DNA of 64,000 nucleotides, from positions 4,588,001 to 4,652,000 of the forward strand of contig NC_088323.1 in the NCBI RefSeq assembly GCF_910592395.1, given 5' to 3'. Shown here one piece after another: positions 48,501 to 61,176 of the stretch. Both the position numbers and the translations under genes were made by a program. The DNA is from Lineus longissimus (taxonomy: Eukaryota; Nemertea; Pilidiophora; Heteronemertea; Lineidae). Within the stretch, counting starts at the first letter, position 1, and each line of letters starts with the position of its first letter. Below the pieces are notes generated by a model. The model was not told the origin of the DNA. It did no database searches and saw nothing but the letters and a program-made list of their open reading frames with translations.

Positions 48501-50899
48501 TTGGTTCAAGGTCAGCGAAGTTGGCAGAGTTCATGCGTTCGAGCCATGAAAACTGGACGTTCGAAGCGGGAAAGATTTTTCTTTAACGACATATTTCTAT
48601 CTCTCATACAGGGTACGAATGGTTCCCAGTTGTGGGACACCGCATTCGTCGTCCAGGCATTTATCGAAGCAGAAGGCCACCGCCACCGCGAGTTTCAACA
48701 GACCATGGACATGGCACACAAGTTTCTCCAGATCACACAGATACAGGACAATCCACCGGATTATCAGAAGTATTATCGGCAAATGAATAAGGTGCGAACA
48801 ATTTCGTTTGGAGAACAGTTTGCAGACAACGACTCTCGCCTTTGAGTTGATCGTCGGTCATTATTCATTCTCCATCACATGTTTCAGGTTAACTGTTTTG
48901 CTCTTCCAGGGCGCCTTTCCCTTCAGCACCCGTGACTGTGGTTGGATTGTTTCGGACTGTACCGCCGAGGGCCTCAAGTCCGTCCAGTACCTCCAGGAAA
49001 GATGTGTCTTTCTCAAGCAGACGATACCAAGGGAGAAGCTCTACCAGGCCGTCGATGTGGTACGTTAACGAGAACATGCTAAGTCCGAATCTTTAAAGAG
49101 GATCACACGGCTATCCAAAACTTATCAAGGTTTTGGTGGTGCGTGTCGTTTTTTATATGTAACTGAGTATACTGATGTCAATTAAGTTTCGGGAAGTAGA
49201 TGATTGTTTGTGAAACAACTGCGTCTGTATAGTGCTGATGATAATCAACTCGGATGTAAAAAATCTCTAGTCGAAATGCCTTAAATACCTTGAACCTACT
49301 AATGGTCTGTATCTTGGATTTCCAGCTGCTGGACATGAGGAACAGTGACGGTGGTTATGCAACTTATGAAGATAAAAGAGGCGGCGTCCTGCTTGAACTT
49401 CTAAATCCGTCGGAGGTATTTGGTGAGTTTCATATGAACATTGTATAACGTCTTCAGTTGGGGGCAGAGGGGCGGGGGTACCACAGTTCGACGACACCTT
49501 TAACAGAACAACATGAAGTTGACGCCTGGGTGACATTCCGATATGTTCGACGATCCGCCATGGCGAGCATAATTTTCAAAAGACATCAGTTGAGAGATTC
49601 TTACAACTCATTCTAGGTGATATCATGATCGACTACACGTATGTTGAGTGTACATCAGCCGCCATGCAGGCCCTGAAGCACTTCACAGACAGCCATCCAG
49701 AGTACCGTGCTCCGGAGATCAAGAAAACCCTGACTGACGGTCTTGAGTACATCAGAGGGAAGTTGAGGCCTGATGGGTCGTGGGAAGGGTGAGTACCAAG
49801 ACTGGGTCCTAATGAATCCGCTGACTAGGGTGGTCAAGTCTAAGAATCGGTCAACATTACTTTTCCCGATGAGCAGTTTCGGCCGAATCCCAGTGCAATG
49901 ATTTGCTGCTTTCGAATCACGTCACTTGAGGCTGTCTATTGCGAATCTCGACGATGATTTAAAAGTTGAAATTTAGGTACATCGGCCACCTTGTTTTTAT
50001 CCAAAATTTATTTCGCATTTCTAGATCCTGGGCGGTGTGTTTCACGTATGGCGCTTGGTTTGGGTTGGAGGCGTATGCCTGTATGGGATACAGGTACGAC
50101 CTTGGGTAAGTAGAAATCGTTCTTCAATTGGTATCTCGATAGGCCCTGACTATTTATCATACCCTCTTGGAAAATTTGGCAGCATCAGCAAATTATCGTA
50201 ATTGCAGGAACATCTTTAAAAACCCTGCATGTGTCTTTAACTTCACTTCAGGACGGAGACCAAAGAAATCAAAGCAGCCATCGACTTCTTGCTGTTCAAG
50301 CGAATGAGCAACGGATGCTGGGGAGAGAACTTCGAGTCTTGCGAGGAAAGGCAATACGTCCAATCTGACTATCCACAGGTCATCAACACTTGTTGGGCCT
50401 TGATGGCTATGATGGCTGTAAGGTGAGGAGTTTGATCACACCCCATCCCTCGATTATTTCGTTCTAATCTTGAATATTAAATGAGGCAAAAATTGAACTG
50501 TAGAATCCCAAAGAAATGAGCAACTTGAATCAAGACGTTGGGGCTATACCGCTTTTGCTACGACTGGGACCAACGTTAGGTTGCTACTTCTGACTATGTT
50601 ATGAAAAAAGGTGGAAATGTCATTTAAAACATCATCGTATTAAATCTACCTCTTGTATGAAAAATGAACTGACGTACGGATACTCTTCTCCTAGGTACCC
50701 GGATGTCAGCGCCCTAGAGCAGGGTATCAAATTCATCATCAGCAGACAACAGGACAACGGAGATTGGCCTCAGGAGAACATCAGCGGGGTCTTCAACAAA
50801 TCGTGTGCCATAAGCTACACCAGTTACAGGAATGTGTTCCCTATTTGGACTTTAGGGAGGTTCTTTCGCTTGTACCCGGATTCAAAGCTTGCTCAGTGA
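45586..50899 (+). CDS. LSS: Lanosterol synthase (oxidosqualene cyclase)
   Basis: Fourteen exons with matching phases give 729 residues (human 732): 45586-45762, 45942-46189, 46611-46732, 46960-47192, 47435-47543, 47754-47872, 48098-48223, 48612-48791, 48910-49059, 49326-49422, 49617-49788, 50025-50105, 50252-50422 and 50695-50899. The start has a strong context (CCACCATGC). The catalytic acid lies in DCTAE (Asp about 454). QW-type repeats appear as [28 protein letters not shown] and [19 protein letters not shown]. The enzyme cyclises 2,3-oxidosqualene to lanosterol at the endoplasmic reticulum membrane. The gene looks intact, including conserved [15 protein letters not shown]. It shares a convergent 3' end region with the coiled-coil gene. 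Confidence 0.97.
46380..46410 (+). repeat. (GCGT)n microsatellite
   Basis: A short tgcgtgcgtgcgtgcg tract followed by gtgagtgagtg lies in an LSS intron. Confidence 0.8.
46887..46977 (+). repeat. Duplicated 3' splice site before LSS exon 4
   Basis: The 21 bases spanning the acceptor and start of exon 4 (46957-46977) occur identically 70 bp upstream at 46887-46907. The upstream copy is followed by TAG in the frame that the exon would use. A third partial copy (ttcagccaaagtagttt) lies at 46919. Splicing to the upstream acceptor would give a stop within seven codons. Confidence 0.9.
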
Positions 50900-51420
50900 A
50901 CACCAGTAGTAGAAATGTGTTCCCTTGGACTTTTGCTTGTACCTGGATTCAATAAACACTATAGTCATCATAGATATGTGTTCCTATTCCGGATTTAGTG
51001 GACACCAGTTATAGAATTGTGTTCCCTGGAGTTGGAGAGGTTCTTTTGATTATACTCGGATTCAAAGCTCCCTCAGAGAGTTTGTTCACATTGGACGTGA
51101 GATATTTCACTTGAACCCAAATCAGGTCTGGTTTCTTTTTGTTTGCTTCGGATATCTTGGCTTTCATCTTGTCTACTGTGGGCTAAATGTAATATATCGG
51201 ATGGACCTAAAAAAGCTGAACTGCGTGAACTGTTGAATATCTCGAAGAGATTTAGGAATACAGGGAAGTTAACTCCATCCAGCCCCATGTTCAAATGTGA
51301 AAGGATAATAGACAAACGAGATAACAGAGATGTGTTTTATATACATATATATTAACAATTCATATCACTGTAGTAAAGTTCTGTTTCCTTGTGTGCCTCA
51401 AGCAAGTTATTGAAATAAAA
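50900..51420 (+). other. LSS 3' UTR with decayed copies of the last coding segment
   Basis: The coding segment 50817-50896 recurs in shortened and diverged form at 50899-50952, as a fragment near 50971-50996, and at 51002-51076. Shared words are acaccagt, tgtgttccc, ggttctttt and cggattcaaagct. An AATAAA at 50951-50956 lies at the end of the second copy, where the coding copy has aaagct. A second AATAAA is at about 51414. Confidence 0.8.
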
Positions 51421-51442
51421 GTTGTCCCCGTAAATGAGTTCA

Positions 51443-51546
51443 TGTTGCTGGTGTACAATCGATCACTCAGTCTTACTAAAAAATGTTTACAAATTATCAA
51501 ATTAAAGTTATGTTGCTGGTGTACAAACGATCACTCAGTCTTAAAA
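51443..51546 (+). repeat. Two-copy direct repeat in the LSS/coiled-coil gap
   Basis: A block of about 36 bp (gttgctggtgtacaa, then cgatcactcagtctta) at 51443-51479 recurs at 51509-51545 with one or two changes. Confidence 0.85.
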
Positions 51547-51646
51547 AGGTTCATTTAAAATCGTATCGGAAAATATTGGTATTGATAACTAATGCTTCTA
51601 ACGTCCGGCACGGAAAAGGTGGTGGTGAGTGGGTCTCCCCACTCAC

Positions 51647-54600
51647 CTAATGAAGGAGGGTGAGAAGGCTCCCACCATTCGCTTCCAAGGGTGGGAAATC
51701 CTCCTCAAGTGAGATCTGCTTCTCTGGCGGATTAATCGGTTTGATCGGTTTGGTCTCACGCTGTTTTGTTGTTGTAGTACGCCTTGTGGTGGGTTTTCCG
51801 AAGGGTTTTCCGGTGGGTTTTCCGAAGGGTTTTCCAACGGGCTTTTCACCATTGCGGCGTCGTGTGCCTTTTCCATACTCATTCTGTGAGACTGGGACGG
51901 AGCTGCGACGTGGGCAGCTAGGCGGCCGGCTATACGACACAGTCTGCCAGCCTGCCTCTGGCTGGAGAGGTTGCTGCGAAGAATAAAAGTATGGACTTTA
52001 TTGAAAGGCCAGCCAGTCTTGCCAACAGACTTCTAGATCATCCATATAAATTCCAATGTGTTTCACGATCTTAGAAAAATTAAGGTTGAGTTTGCAATAC
52101 AAAGGGATGACTGCAAACCTAGTACATTTTCATGTGCATTTACATGTACTGTATTACTGATTCGCCCGTGCTTTATCTATAAGTCTCCTACCTTTCGATC
52201 AACTGCAACCTGCTCAACAAGTTTCTTTTTGGGCTTCACATCCTTTGGCTTCAGGGTGGAAGCGCTATATCGTTCGCCTTGTTGCCTAAGCTTTTCGACA
52301 TCAAACGTAGCAACTGGTGCACTATCTTGTTTCACCTCATCTGCACCCACAACTGGTTTCTTCAGAATTGGGGGCCTGTCGGCCACCCTCTGAAAGGGAT
52401 CCACATCTGCTGCTGAGATCTCGGGAATCATTTGCCTCTCCACCTTGGCAAATGAAACTGCTTTTGGTTTCTCTCCGCCGATAGCCTTCATATCGTCATC
52501 TGAAACAGCTCCTTCGTCTGAAGTGGCAGCGCAGGGTGGCTCAGATGGTACTGGCACCTCACTGAGAATCTCAGGTGTCTTGTCTTTGGTAGTTGGTGGG
52601 GAAAAAAAGAATATATTTAGGGTTTCACAGTAATAAACGTCGATAAAGCTTGGTTGGTTTAGAGTCAGGTCATTTTCCTTCACTCCTTTGTCATCGTCGA
52701 ACCATGCTTGCATGGGGGAGGGGGCGATGAAGCCTAGGGATTTGCCTACCCATGCTGAGCATAAAACATTCAAAGGATACCAATTTGGATGAGAAAACTA
52801 ACACCTGAACCCTAATGTCATGAATGACGTGAAACAATATTGCCTATTCAGTGTTGCCAAGCTTGTTGAATAACTGCCCTACCATCAGGTTTAGCGTCGT
52901 TTCCATCTTCTATTTTGGAATTTCGCTCTTTCCTTTTGCTCTTTGAAGGTTTCTTCTTTCCGACCTTCGCCTCAACCTCTGTGTTTGGCTGTTTACATGC
53001 GGAGACCTGTGTACGAAGAAAAAATCGAGGATTTATCAACTAATGTACATTTTAATCAATAAAATTTATATTTATGATCATATGATATGACATTTACTCC
53101 AAGAATAACTTATCTGATGGGTACTTAAACTGAGCACAAACTAGGAATTGTTGAATAAGTGTTTACCCAGCACCAACTAAGCCTGCCAAGACTGACAATA
53201 GAAGATACGAAATGTCGTTATAAATACCTGTCTTTTCAGCTGGGCCCTGAGCTGAACGACCTCATCGGCCATCTGCTGGTAGTCTCCCATCATCTCGCGC
53301 CGAAACTCCGCTTGCTCGGCATGAACTCTTTGCACTTCTCTTGAGAAACTCTCTATTTCTTTGTTGTGGCTCTTGCGCGAAGCCTCCGCTTCCCGTTCTA
53401 GGCGTATGATCTTGTCGGCCCTTTCCTTGCCGGAACGAAGCTCCTTCTCCAAAAGAACACGCAGCTTTGCCACCTCGACATTCACGGCATTCGACCTAGT
53501 AATCTCACCTCTCAATTTCAAGACCTCTGCCAATAGTTCGGCCATATCATCCACGTGAGTAACCTTTTCTTCCTCTAGTTTTGAGTTAGTAGCCTCCAAA
53601 TCATGGATCTTCGTTTGAAACTCAGCGCGCTCTGTCTGTGCCAGCGTCCCGTCTACGAGCAGGTCAATTAGCGCCTCCTGCTTGCGTTCTTCAGCCTTTC
53701 TCTTTTCAATGACTGCTTGTTCGAAGGACATCTTCACTTCCCTCAATTGCACGTTTTCTGCCCGGAGCTCGGCCATATTATCCACATGAACAATCTTTTC
53801 CTCCTCGAGTTTTGAGTTGGTAGCCTCCAAATCATGGATCTTCGTTTGAAGCTCTTCACGCTCTACCTGTGCCCGCGCCCCGTCCATCACGTAGTCTGTG
53901 TGCAGGGCAGATAGCTTCACTTGGCCTTTTTCCTCTATCTCTCCCTTTTCAATGACTGCTTGTTCTAAGGACTTCTCCACTTCTTTCAATTTCAGGTTTT
54001 TTGCCCGGAGCTCGGCCATGTTACCCTCTATCTCTCCCTTTTCAATGACTGCTTGTTCTAAGGACTTCTCCACTTCTTTCAATTTCAGGTTTTTTGCCCG
54101 GAGCTCGGCCATATTATCCACATGAACAATCTTTTCTTCCTCGAGTTTTGAGTTGGTAGCCTCCAAATCATGGATCTTCGTTTGAAGCTCAGTGCACTTT
54201 GTCTGTGCCAGCGTCTCGCCTACGAGCAGGTCAATTAGCGCCTCTTCCTTACGTTCTTCAGCCTTTCTCTTTTCAATGACTGTTTGTTCTAAGGACATCT
54301 TCACTTCCCTCAATTGCAAGTTTTCTGCCCGGAGCTCGGCCATATTATCCACATGAACAATCTTTTCCTCCTCGAGTTTCGAGTTGGTAGCCTCCAAATC
54401 ATGGATCGTCTTTTGAAGCTCTTCACGCGCTACTTGTGCCCGCGCGCCGTCCATCACGTAGTCTGTGTGCAGGGCAGATAGCTTCACTTGCCCATCTTCC
54501 TCTATCGCTCTCTTTTCAATTTCAAGTTCTTTTTTTATTTCAACATCTGGAAAAAACACCAAGGTCTTTCAACGTTCTTATTACACTATATAAATACCAA

Positions 54601-56064
54601 TTGCTATATGATTCCACTCCGTAGGTACTTCATTCATCATCAGTCCATATGCATGTTTCGTACTCTGTCCGGGATTGCGAAACCTGCAGATGCTGAAAAG
54701 CAACCCTGTCATATCGCCTAGACGAAATATTTCAACTTACTTTTTTCCGCCATATTGTTGCATTTCCTGCGCATATAGGCACTGTGCTCCCGTACCTGCG
54801 CCAGCAGGAATTCTTTCCAGACACCAGAAAGCTCAAGGTCCTTGACCTTCTTCGTTGAACTGGTCAATTTCCCTTGAAGGTCGGTGACCTCGCCATCTTT
54901 CTGGAATGGAGGTAAGCAGTACACTTAGAAATAAAGCTTTGGGCCTACTGAAAAACATCTAAAAGGTTTTCGGCCAACACATCATATGCACCACGTATAG
55001 CATCCTGAGATTCAGGTTTTTGATACTACTCCTACCTTGTATACAAAAATAATGAAATCTCGAGAGGCGGAGTAGATTGAAAACCCCTGGTTCCTTTGGA
55101 TGGGGGGGGGGGGGATCAAGTAACTCATATCTTATTTACCTTGTCGTAGCTGATCATGAGTATATCAAACTCCTCTACCTTTCCAAGAAATTTCTCATGC
55201 TGAAAGATAACAAATGGATAATGGATGTTAGTAAAATAGTGTTATTGGGATCAGTCAGATATCTTGCTTTCACTCCTATTAGTTAGAGCGCCCCGCCGTA
55301 TACAAAATTTATACGGCTGTTTGTGGTACATTGTATCTCTGAAATGTCTGCAGTCATAAACACCTTGACATGTAGCATACCCTTATTCGGGTATATTTTG
55401 AGTGGGACTGTATAATTCTTACCTCGATTTCGAGCTCCAATGTTCTGCGGATAGAAGCCTCTTCCGCATATTTCACGCGGGCTGGAAAAAAGTAATTGAT
55501 TGTTTAGCCGTGGGGCATTAATCATCAAAAATAAAGGTCACTATTCTGGCATTACCCAAATATATGAACATCGCTCATCCAGTATTTTTCACGTAAAAAT
55601 GAAATAAGGACAGAAAAATCTAGTTGCCCTAACCGGGATTCGAACCATTGCTTTATCGCTAGAACTACAAAGACAAACGACGATAAAAACCGAACTGAGT
55701 ACCGGAAACACCCGAACAAGTCATCCAGTTGCATGGCAACCTCGATTTGGAGCTACTGGATTCTACGACATGTGATTGGCTGCGCATGACATCAGCGGCT
55801 ACCACCGCAAGCGAGGCCCAGTTCATGACGTCATAGGCAAAAAGACGTCACCAAGGCGCTTTGGAAATATCAACAAAATGCAGAGAAAAGTTAGATTTAC
55901 AGACACTTTTGATTGCAAGTGAACATGAATTTATTGCATATAGAATTATTTTAGGTATCACCTCGAACCTCAAACATCAAAACGCATTAAATTTTAATGA
56001 CTTTTAGCTTACCTTCAAGCCGCTTCTCGAACTTAAATTTAGGGCGTTTTAACTTCCACGGCAT
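51647..56064 (-). CDS. Long coiled-coil protein with higher-order repeats
   Basis: Eight minus-strand exons join in phase: 56064-56013, 55481-55423, 55199-55140, 54900-54741, 54546-53228, 53006-52883, 52583-52192 and 51973-51647, giving 830 residues. The 52583 acceptor is the least certain. Residues about 20-550 are charged, heptad-like coiled coil. The single 1319-nt exon (about residues 111-550) carries four copies of a block with IHDLEATNSKLEEEK and DNMAELRA, arranged as two alternating types (A-B-A-B), with one exact 31-codon extra duplication. The C-terminal third is basic and low-complexity (KKKPSKSKRKER; KPFGKPTG repeats). I do not recognise an orthologue. The composition suggests a structural or cytoskeleton/centrosome-associated role, which is only an inference. 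Confidence 0.82.
53933..54118 (-). repeat. Exact 93-bp in-frame tandem duplication
   Basis: Within the large coiled-coil exon, the stretch from 53933 repeats from 54026 with a 93-bp shift. This adds 31 residues (NMAELRAKNLKLKEVEK...) without frame change. The near-identity indicates a recent event. Confidence 0.88.
55000..55105. repeat. Second copy of the small dispersed repeat
   Basis: This matches the element at 30637-30722 (gattcaggtttttgatact, then gaggcgg and attgaaaacc) and is followed by a G13-type homopolymer. It lies in an intron of the coiled-coil gene. Confidence 0.6.
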
Positions 56065-57410
56065 TATTCCTGTCTAACTGCGGCTAAACTACTTCTTAAT
56101 TCAACGAATCACCCTCTATATCCTCATCGGGGTGTGTCCGGTGGTATAAAGCAAAAGTCACGATCAATGATACCTCACAAGAGTGATATTTTATCTGCTA
56201 TTCTTCTCTGAGCGTAGAGCACGACCTGAACCGTGCGTCCGTTGCGTCGAAAGTGATGGTGAAACCAAAACAAGGTGCACCATGGCAACAAATTTGACGT
56301 CGTCTTTGGCGTCTTGGGGTTTTTCCCGAAAGTCCGTGACGTCAGGATTTCGAAATAGCAAATGACACCCATTTCAAAATGAGTTTTGAAGTCGCATTTC
56401 AATGAATGACCCATAAGTGTTACATATCACTGGAAAGGTTGTGATCTCCTCTTTCCAGAGCAAATCAGCTCATTTGTTTTTTTAATACAGGTCGATAATA
56501 TGCACAGGATTCGCTCACATAATTTGACCCCACCACAAACTGAATATTTCAGACTATACCCCCACATCACTAAAACTCACGATTTTTAAAATAATTTTCT
56601 CATTGGTAAATTCGAAAATACCTGTTTTCTCGTGAAAGCTAATGCACTAGAAAGAGCGACCGGGATAAAAAAAAGGTAGTTTATTCAGCTCATTTTCGAA
56701 ATATTTTTGGTTTTTGTCCGAATCAGAAAAAACCCGCACAAAACTTGACAGTGCAAAAAGTGGTGCGGACACGGCCGTCAGTGAACGCCTACGCCGTCAT
56801 CATCTTCGGATTACAAATGAAAGACTCTGTTTCTTCTTACATTGAGTGTTGGAAGCTGCCAGTGACAGAAATCAATGGGGAAGTTCCCTTGCACTTTTGA
56901 TGGCTTAAACCATCATGTTGTACAAAATAAGAAAGAGTACATTGGGTATAGTAGCCTTCATCAATTTGAGAACAGTTTCTCGAGTATAAACTATTGCTCA
57001 TCAAATAATTCGACCTTTATAAACCTAGGTGAATCAAAATGGCACCCTGTGTTAGTGCAGTCATGGAACGCTATCATAATAAATAAATAAATCTAGTTTC
57101 AGGGCTGCGCAGGAGTTTGGAGAACGTCGTTATTGCATTGCGACAGAGACGTGTTGCGAAGTCGCCCAACCTGCGCTCTGTTAGTGCACCATTTACGACG
57201 ACATGACGCACCATCGCTGCAATGGCGACTGAAAGACTTTCCGTGCCTTTTTTTCAAGAACGCTTCCAGTTCCAGATCATGGTTCATAATCTCACCCGTA
57301 AGTGCATTCTAAACGCCTAATATCACGCTGAGAACCGCTAGAAAATGTTATATACATAAGAGCGCGTAGGCAACTATAATTCCTAGTCTTTCATTCCAGA
57401 CATTGCCACC
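56065..57410. other. Divergent promoter interval
   Basis: This 1.35 kb separates the start codons of the minus-strand coiled-coil gene and the plus-strand membrane-protein gene, so it should contain both promoters. No clear TATA box or coding sequence is recognised. Confidence 0.45.
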
Positions 57411-60400
57411 ATGACCCAGAGGCTAGCTATCAACCACTCCCTGATCGTGCTTTTGCTTAGCCTTACTTTTGATGTGCTCTTCTCACACCCAACTGCCCCA
57501 GATGATGAGGGCGAGTGGCCAGATCCACGTGGGTTAGGCTTTGACCTGCCTGACAGAGTTGGTGGGTTGAACCGACGACGACGTTCAGGCGATCAGACAA
57601 GGTGCGTTGATTTAAAAACTAGCGAGCTCTTTACATTGTACCTATAGTTACAGGTCATTATGATGTACGGTACCTCACCTTGCAGCACCATTAATTTTTT
57701 TTAATTAACCATCATAAGCTTTTACTATTATAGTGGGTTCATAGTGTTAACCACAAGGGCGAGTTAATTACCAATTATCCTGAACTTAGATTCGCCATCT
57801 TTGCAGAGTATTTGATATTCTAGTGACCAGACATACACATGTTATTATCATATAAATGTCGATGTCAATTTCACTTTCTTTCCATTCTTTTCTGTTTCAA
57901 TAGCGACTTTCTGTCTATGGATATTGATTCATATGTCACATCATTCACCAATATTTCAGAATTGTAAGTATACTGTCAGCTTTTTAAGTATTGTTCGTCT
58001 CATCATTTGAGACGTTCAACGTCACCTGCCGTTGATATCAAACTATAAACCAAAAATTAAAAAAACTATGGACGTGAGCTTACGATTTCAACTCAGAATT
58101 GCCACATGACTTCCGGGAAATTAAATCTCGACTCAAGGGGGCATGAATTGATATCACGATCCACCATTCAATTCATTTCAGACAAGCTGCCAAGAGCGAA
58201 TTCTTTTTCGTCGAAAGCCAGCCCGGAGAAAGTAAGAAGCTAAAGAATGTGTAAGTAGTGCATACAGCTTTTGATTAAGGTCTCCCGTCACATCACCGGC
58301 AAGACCGCGCTTTTGGTACACAAAATGACAAATTGGCCAGAATGGTTAGGTTCATCACCTACTAGTATTTTGGTCCGCGGTTGATTCCGATTGACCATGG
58401 CATACGATTAAAAGAGGATTAAGTCTTTCGACATCTTCTACTCCGACTTTTCAGGTTTCACGAGAACTTCGCCTCTCTGAACATCACCGGAAGTTACCAA
58501 TACGTCACGCCAAGTCTTGCGGACAATGTCGCCCTTCAAGTCAGCAATTCAACTTATGCGAATCTCAGCACCATAGAAAAGACTATGTTTGATATGCTGA
58601 TCATTTTTCGGAATATCTACTTCGAGCTGTCCACCGATTCAGATGCCTTTCAACCTATCATCGACCTAGGGGCCCAGTCCACTGATGTTGCGGACACATC
58701 AATCCAGGGCTATTTCATTGTTCAACGCATGTAAGTCTATACACATCTCAATTCAAGCGGCGAAATGAAGTTCTCAGGAAAAAATACGCGCTTTAGCGCG
58801 TCCGACTGTTCTGATTGTATAGCACGGGTGAGTATAGTATTTACTGATAACTTCAGCCACCTCCCCTACCCTCTTCCCATTCCCTTTCTAACACGTCCGT
58901 TAAGTGACTCTCACACTACAGCGCTGAAAAGAACGCTCTCCTAGAGATTATTATCGTGCATACTTTTGTTGGCCACGAGTTTACCGGTACTGCCAGTGGG
59001 TCGAGATCCGAAATACCCCGGGCATATGCGTGTACCACCATGAAAGTGATATTTGTATTCTAACAAGCCGAGTATCCACTTTTAACTGTAATTTCAGAGA
59101 ATTAACCAGTGGCACCGCCTGTTCATGCGGCTGGGTTGAACTGGAAAGAAAAATGGCTAACCCCTCCTCTACCCGGGCCGTGAATTTGTTTACCTATCAG
59201 ACGTGCGACCTCGAAGCTGCTCAACAGTGCAAAGCAGGTCAGTGATACGCAATCTTGATGCAAAGAAGCCGGAAGAACACCCTAACACTAAGTCAGTACC
59301 ACCTCCTATGGCCTTGTGTTGCTGTATTTGCCTTCATTAACAGCTGCAACGCCCGTCATTCTCTTCGTGCTTCGGGCCCTGTGGAGTCTATCTCGCCGGC
59401 GCCTCCCTTGAGGTTTCCATCTGAAGGCCTACTCTAGACTTAGCTGGCTTTGTCAGTGTGTTAAAGGGCCAGGTAAGGCGAGTAACCCGGGCAGTCTACT
59501 GCGTCCGGAATGTATGAAGGCCGGTTAGACCGCTCTGTATACCCTAACGCCCGATGGATTACAATTGTGAAAATGCTTGACAGAAGTTTATTGTACACCA
59601 GGCTATGATATAGGACTTTTATATCTTTCCAGATGCGATAGATGCCAGTAACTCCCAAGATAATACAAGTGTAAGCTATGCGCTGCCCTTGTCGCAGAAC
59701 TGAAAAATTCTTAAAATTGTCCTCCTTCTCCTTAAATGTGCCCCTCCGCTTACTCATTTTGCAATAGTGTGTATCGTTTCGTACCACTGCCTTTCGCAGC
59801 ATTTTGGGCCGGGCATTATCAAATTAGAGGTATTCTCTCGAAGCGCTTTAGTTCATCTTATGCCTCTATTCTTTTGTTTTGAATCTATGAAATATAAATG
59901 AATAGTCTAGTCCACGGCAATTACGTCTACTCGACCGACTAGGCTAGTTTTGATCTGCACTGAACACTCATTTCAGTCATTTTTGGTTTGAAACCCGTCT
60001 CCTCTGTCTTTTTCAGTCATCTTTCTTCTCTGAGGAGTCACTCGGCCGTCTGATTATGTACAGTTCACTCGGTATTGGAGGTATCATCTTCCTGATCGGA
60101 TTGTTCTCGCTTGTCTATAAGGTACGGGCGCCAGATTTATCACTTATACGCTTATACTGTTATGCCTACCTAGTAAGTAGGGAGTTTTCGCATCACACAT
60201 GACAGGTAGAAGACAAAACACTTGATAACTGTTTCAACGGCGAATTGTTCCACATTCCAGCTTTGTGATATAAAAAGTGAGAGAGGTCGTCTCGCCAACC
60301 AGCAGCAGTACGAGATGGCAAGGCTTCAGCTGGTACGTAAGAATGCTCACTAATAATAAAATTCTTACAAAACTGAGAGGTTGGATTCGAAAAATCGCAA

Positions 60401-61176
60401 ACCCATCATTTGTCATCGGAATGAATACGACAGAATATATGTTTATTAAATTTGACTCTATCTTCTTTTAGTTACACCACCCGCGTGATAAAAAGTTGAT
60501 GTCTTCTACGAGTGGACTCAACGAAGCCGATCTCGAAAGTTCAAAACAGGAGGAATCAAGAAGGAGTCCCGGCGGAACACTTCTACATTTACCAAGCCAC
60601 ATTGGTATTCAAACGAAGGAAGAGAAGGAGATGATGAAACTGCGGAGGATTTCAAAATACGTCACATCCCCTTCCGGCGTTATGGGTGAGGCTTTGGGGC
60701 CAACGAATAGGTTCGTGATTATGGATGTGGCCATGAATCCACCGATTGAAGATGGAGAAAAACCGGCAAAGGAGCCGTCACCGATTATAGATGTAGAGAA
60801 ACCGGCAAAGAAGCCGTTTTTCAGTTTTTTTAGATGGGGCAAGAAAAAGAAAGAATTGAAACAGACGACAGATGACCAAAAAGCAAAAGCGGGAGACAAA
60901 TTAGGCAAACAGAGGACTGATCTGAAACCCTTTGCGCTTCCGTCAACAAGTTCGAGTAGCGACTCGAAAGATGACTATAAACGGGGCAAATCAAAGAGGA
61001 GTCTCGACGAACTGTTCGGCAAAAACAAGAAGTTGGGGGAGTCAGAAGACGTCACTTCTTCTTCCACCGTTACGGATAGTTCCGAATCGGAGAGCGAACA
61101 GTCACAGACGACCACGGGCTCGGGCTCGGAATCGGAGAGCGAAGAGACGACCACGGACTCGGAATCTGATTCATAG
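57411..61176 (+). CDS. Single-pass membrane protein with furin-like site, unrecognised family
   Basis: Nine exons in phase encode 551 residues: 57411-57601, 57904-57963, 58182-58250, 58455-58730, 59098-59237, 59633-59670, 60017-60121, 60261-60332 and 60472-61176. The ATG has a near-ideal context (GCCACCATGAC). An N-terminal signal peptide (IVLLLSLTF) is followed by a short acidic propeptide and RRRRS at 55-59, a proprotein-convertase site. The ectodomain (about 60-268) has several N-glycosylation sequons (NIS, NIT, NST, NLS) and a few Cys (CSCGW). One membrane helix lies at about 270-291 (LGIGGIIFLIGLFSLVYK). The cytoplasmic tail is lysine-rich, then a Ser/Glu/Thr acidic tail (SESESE, SDS at the end) likely to be phosphorylated by CK2-type kinases. 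I do not recognise an orthologue. Confidence 0.87.

Noticed and set aside
55620-55680. Possible tRNA gene on the minus strand (ggttcgaatcccgg)
   Set aside because: Only the T-arm region fits; no cloverleaf can be drawn. It may be a SINE remnant.
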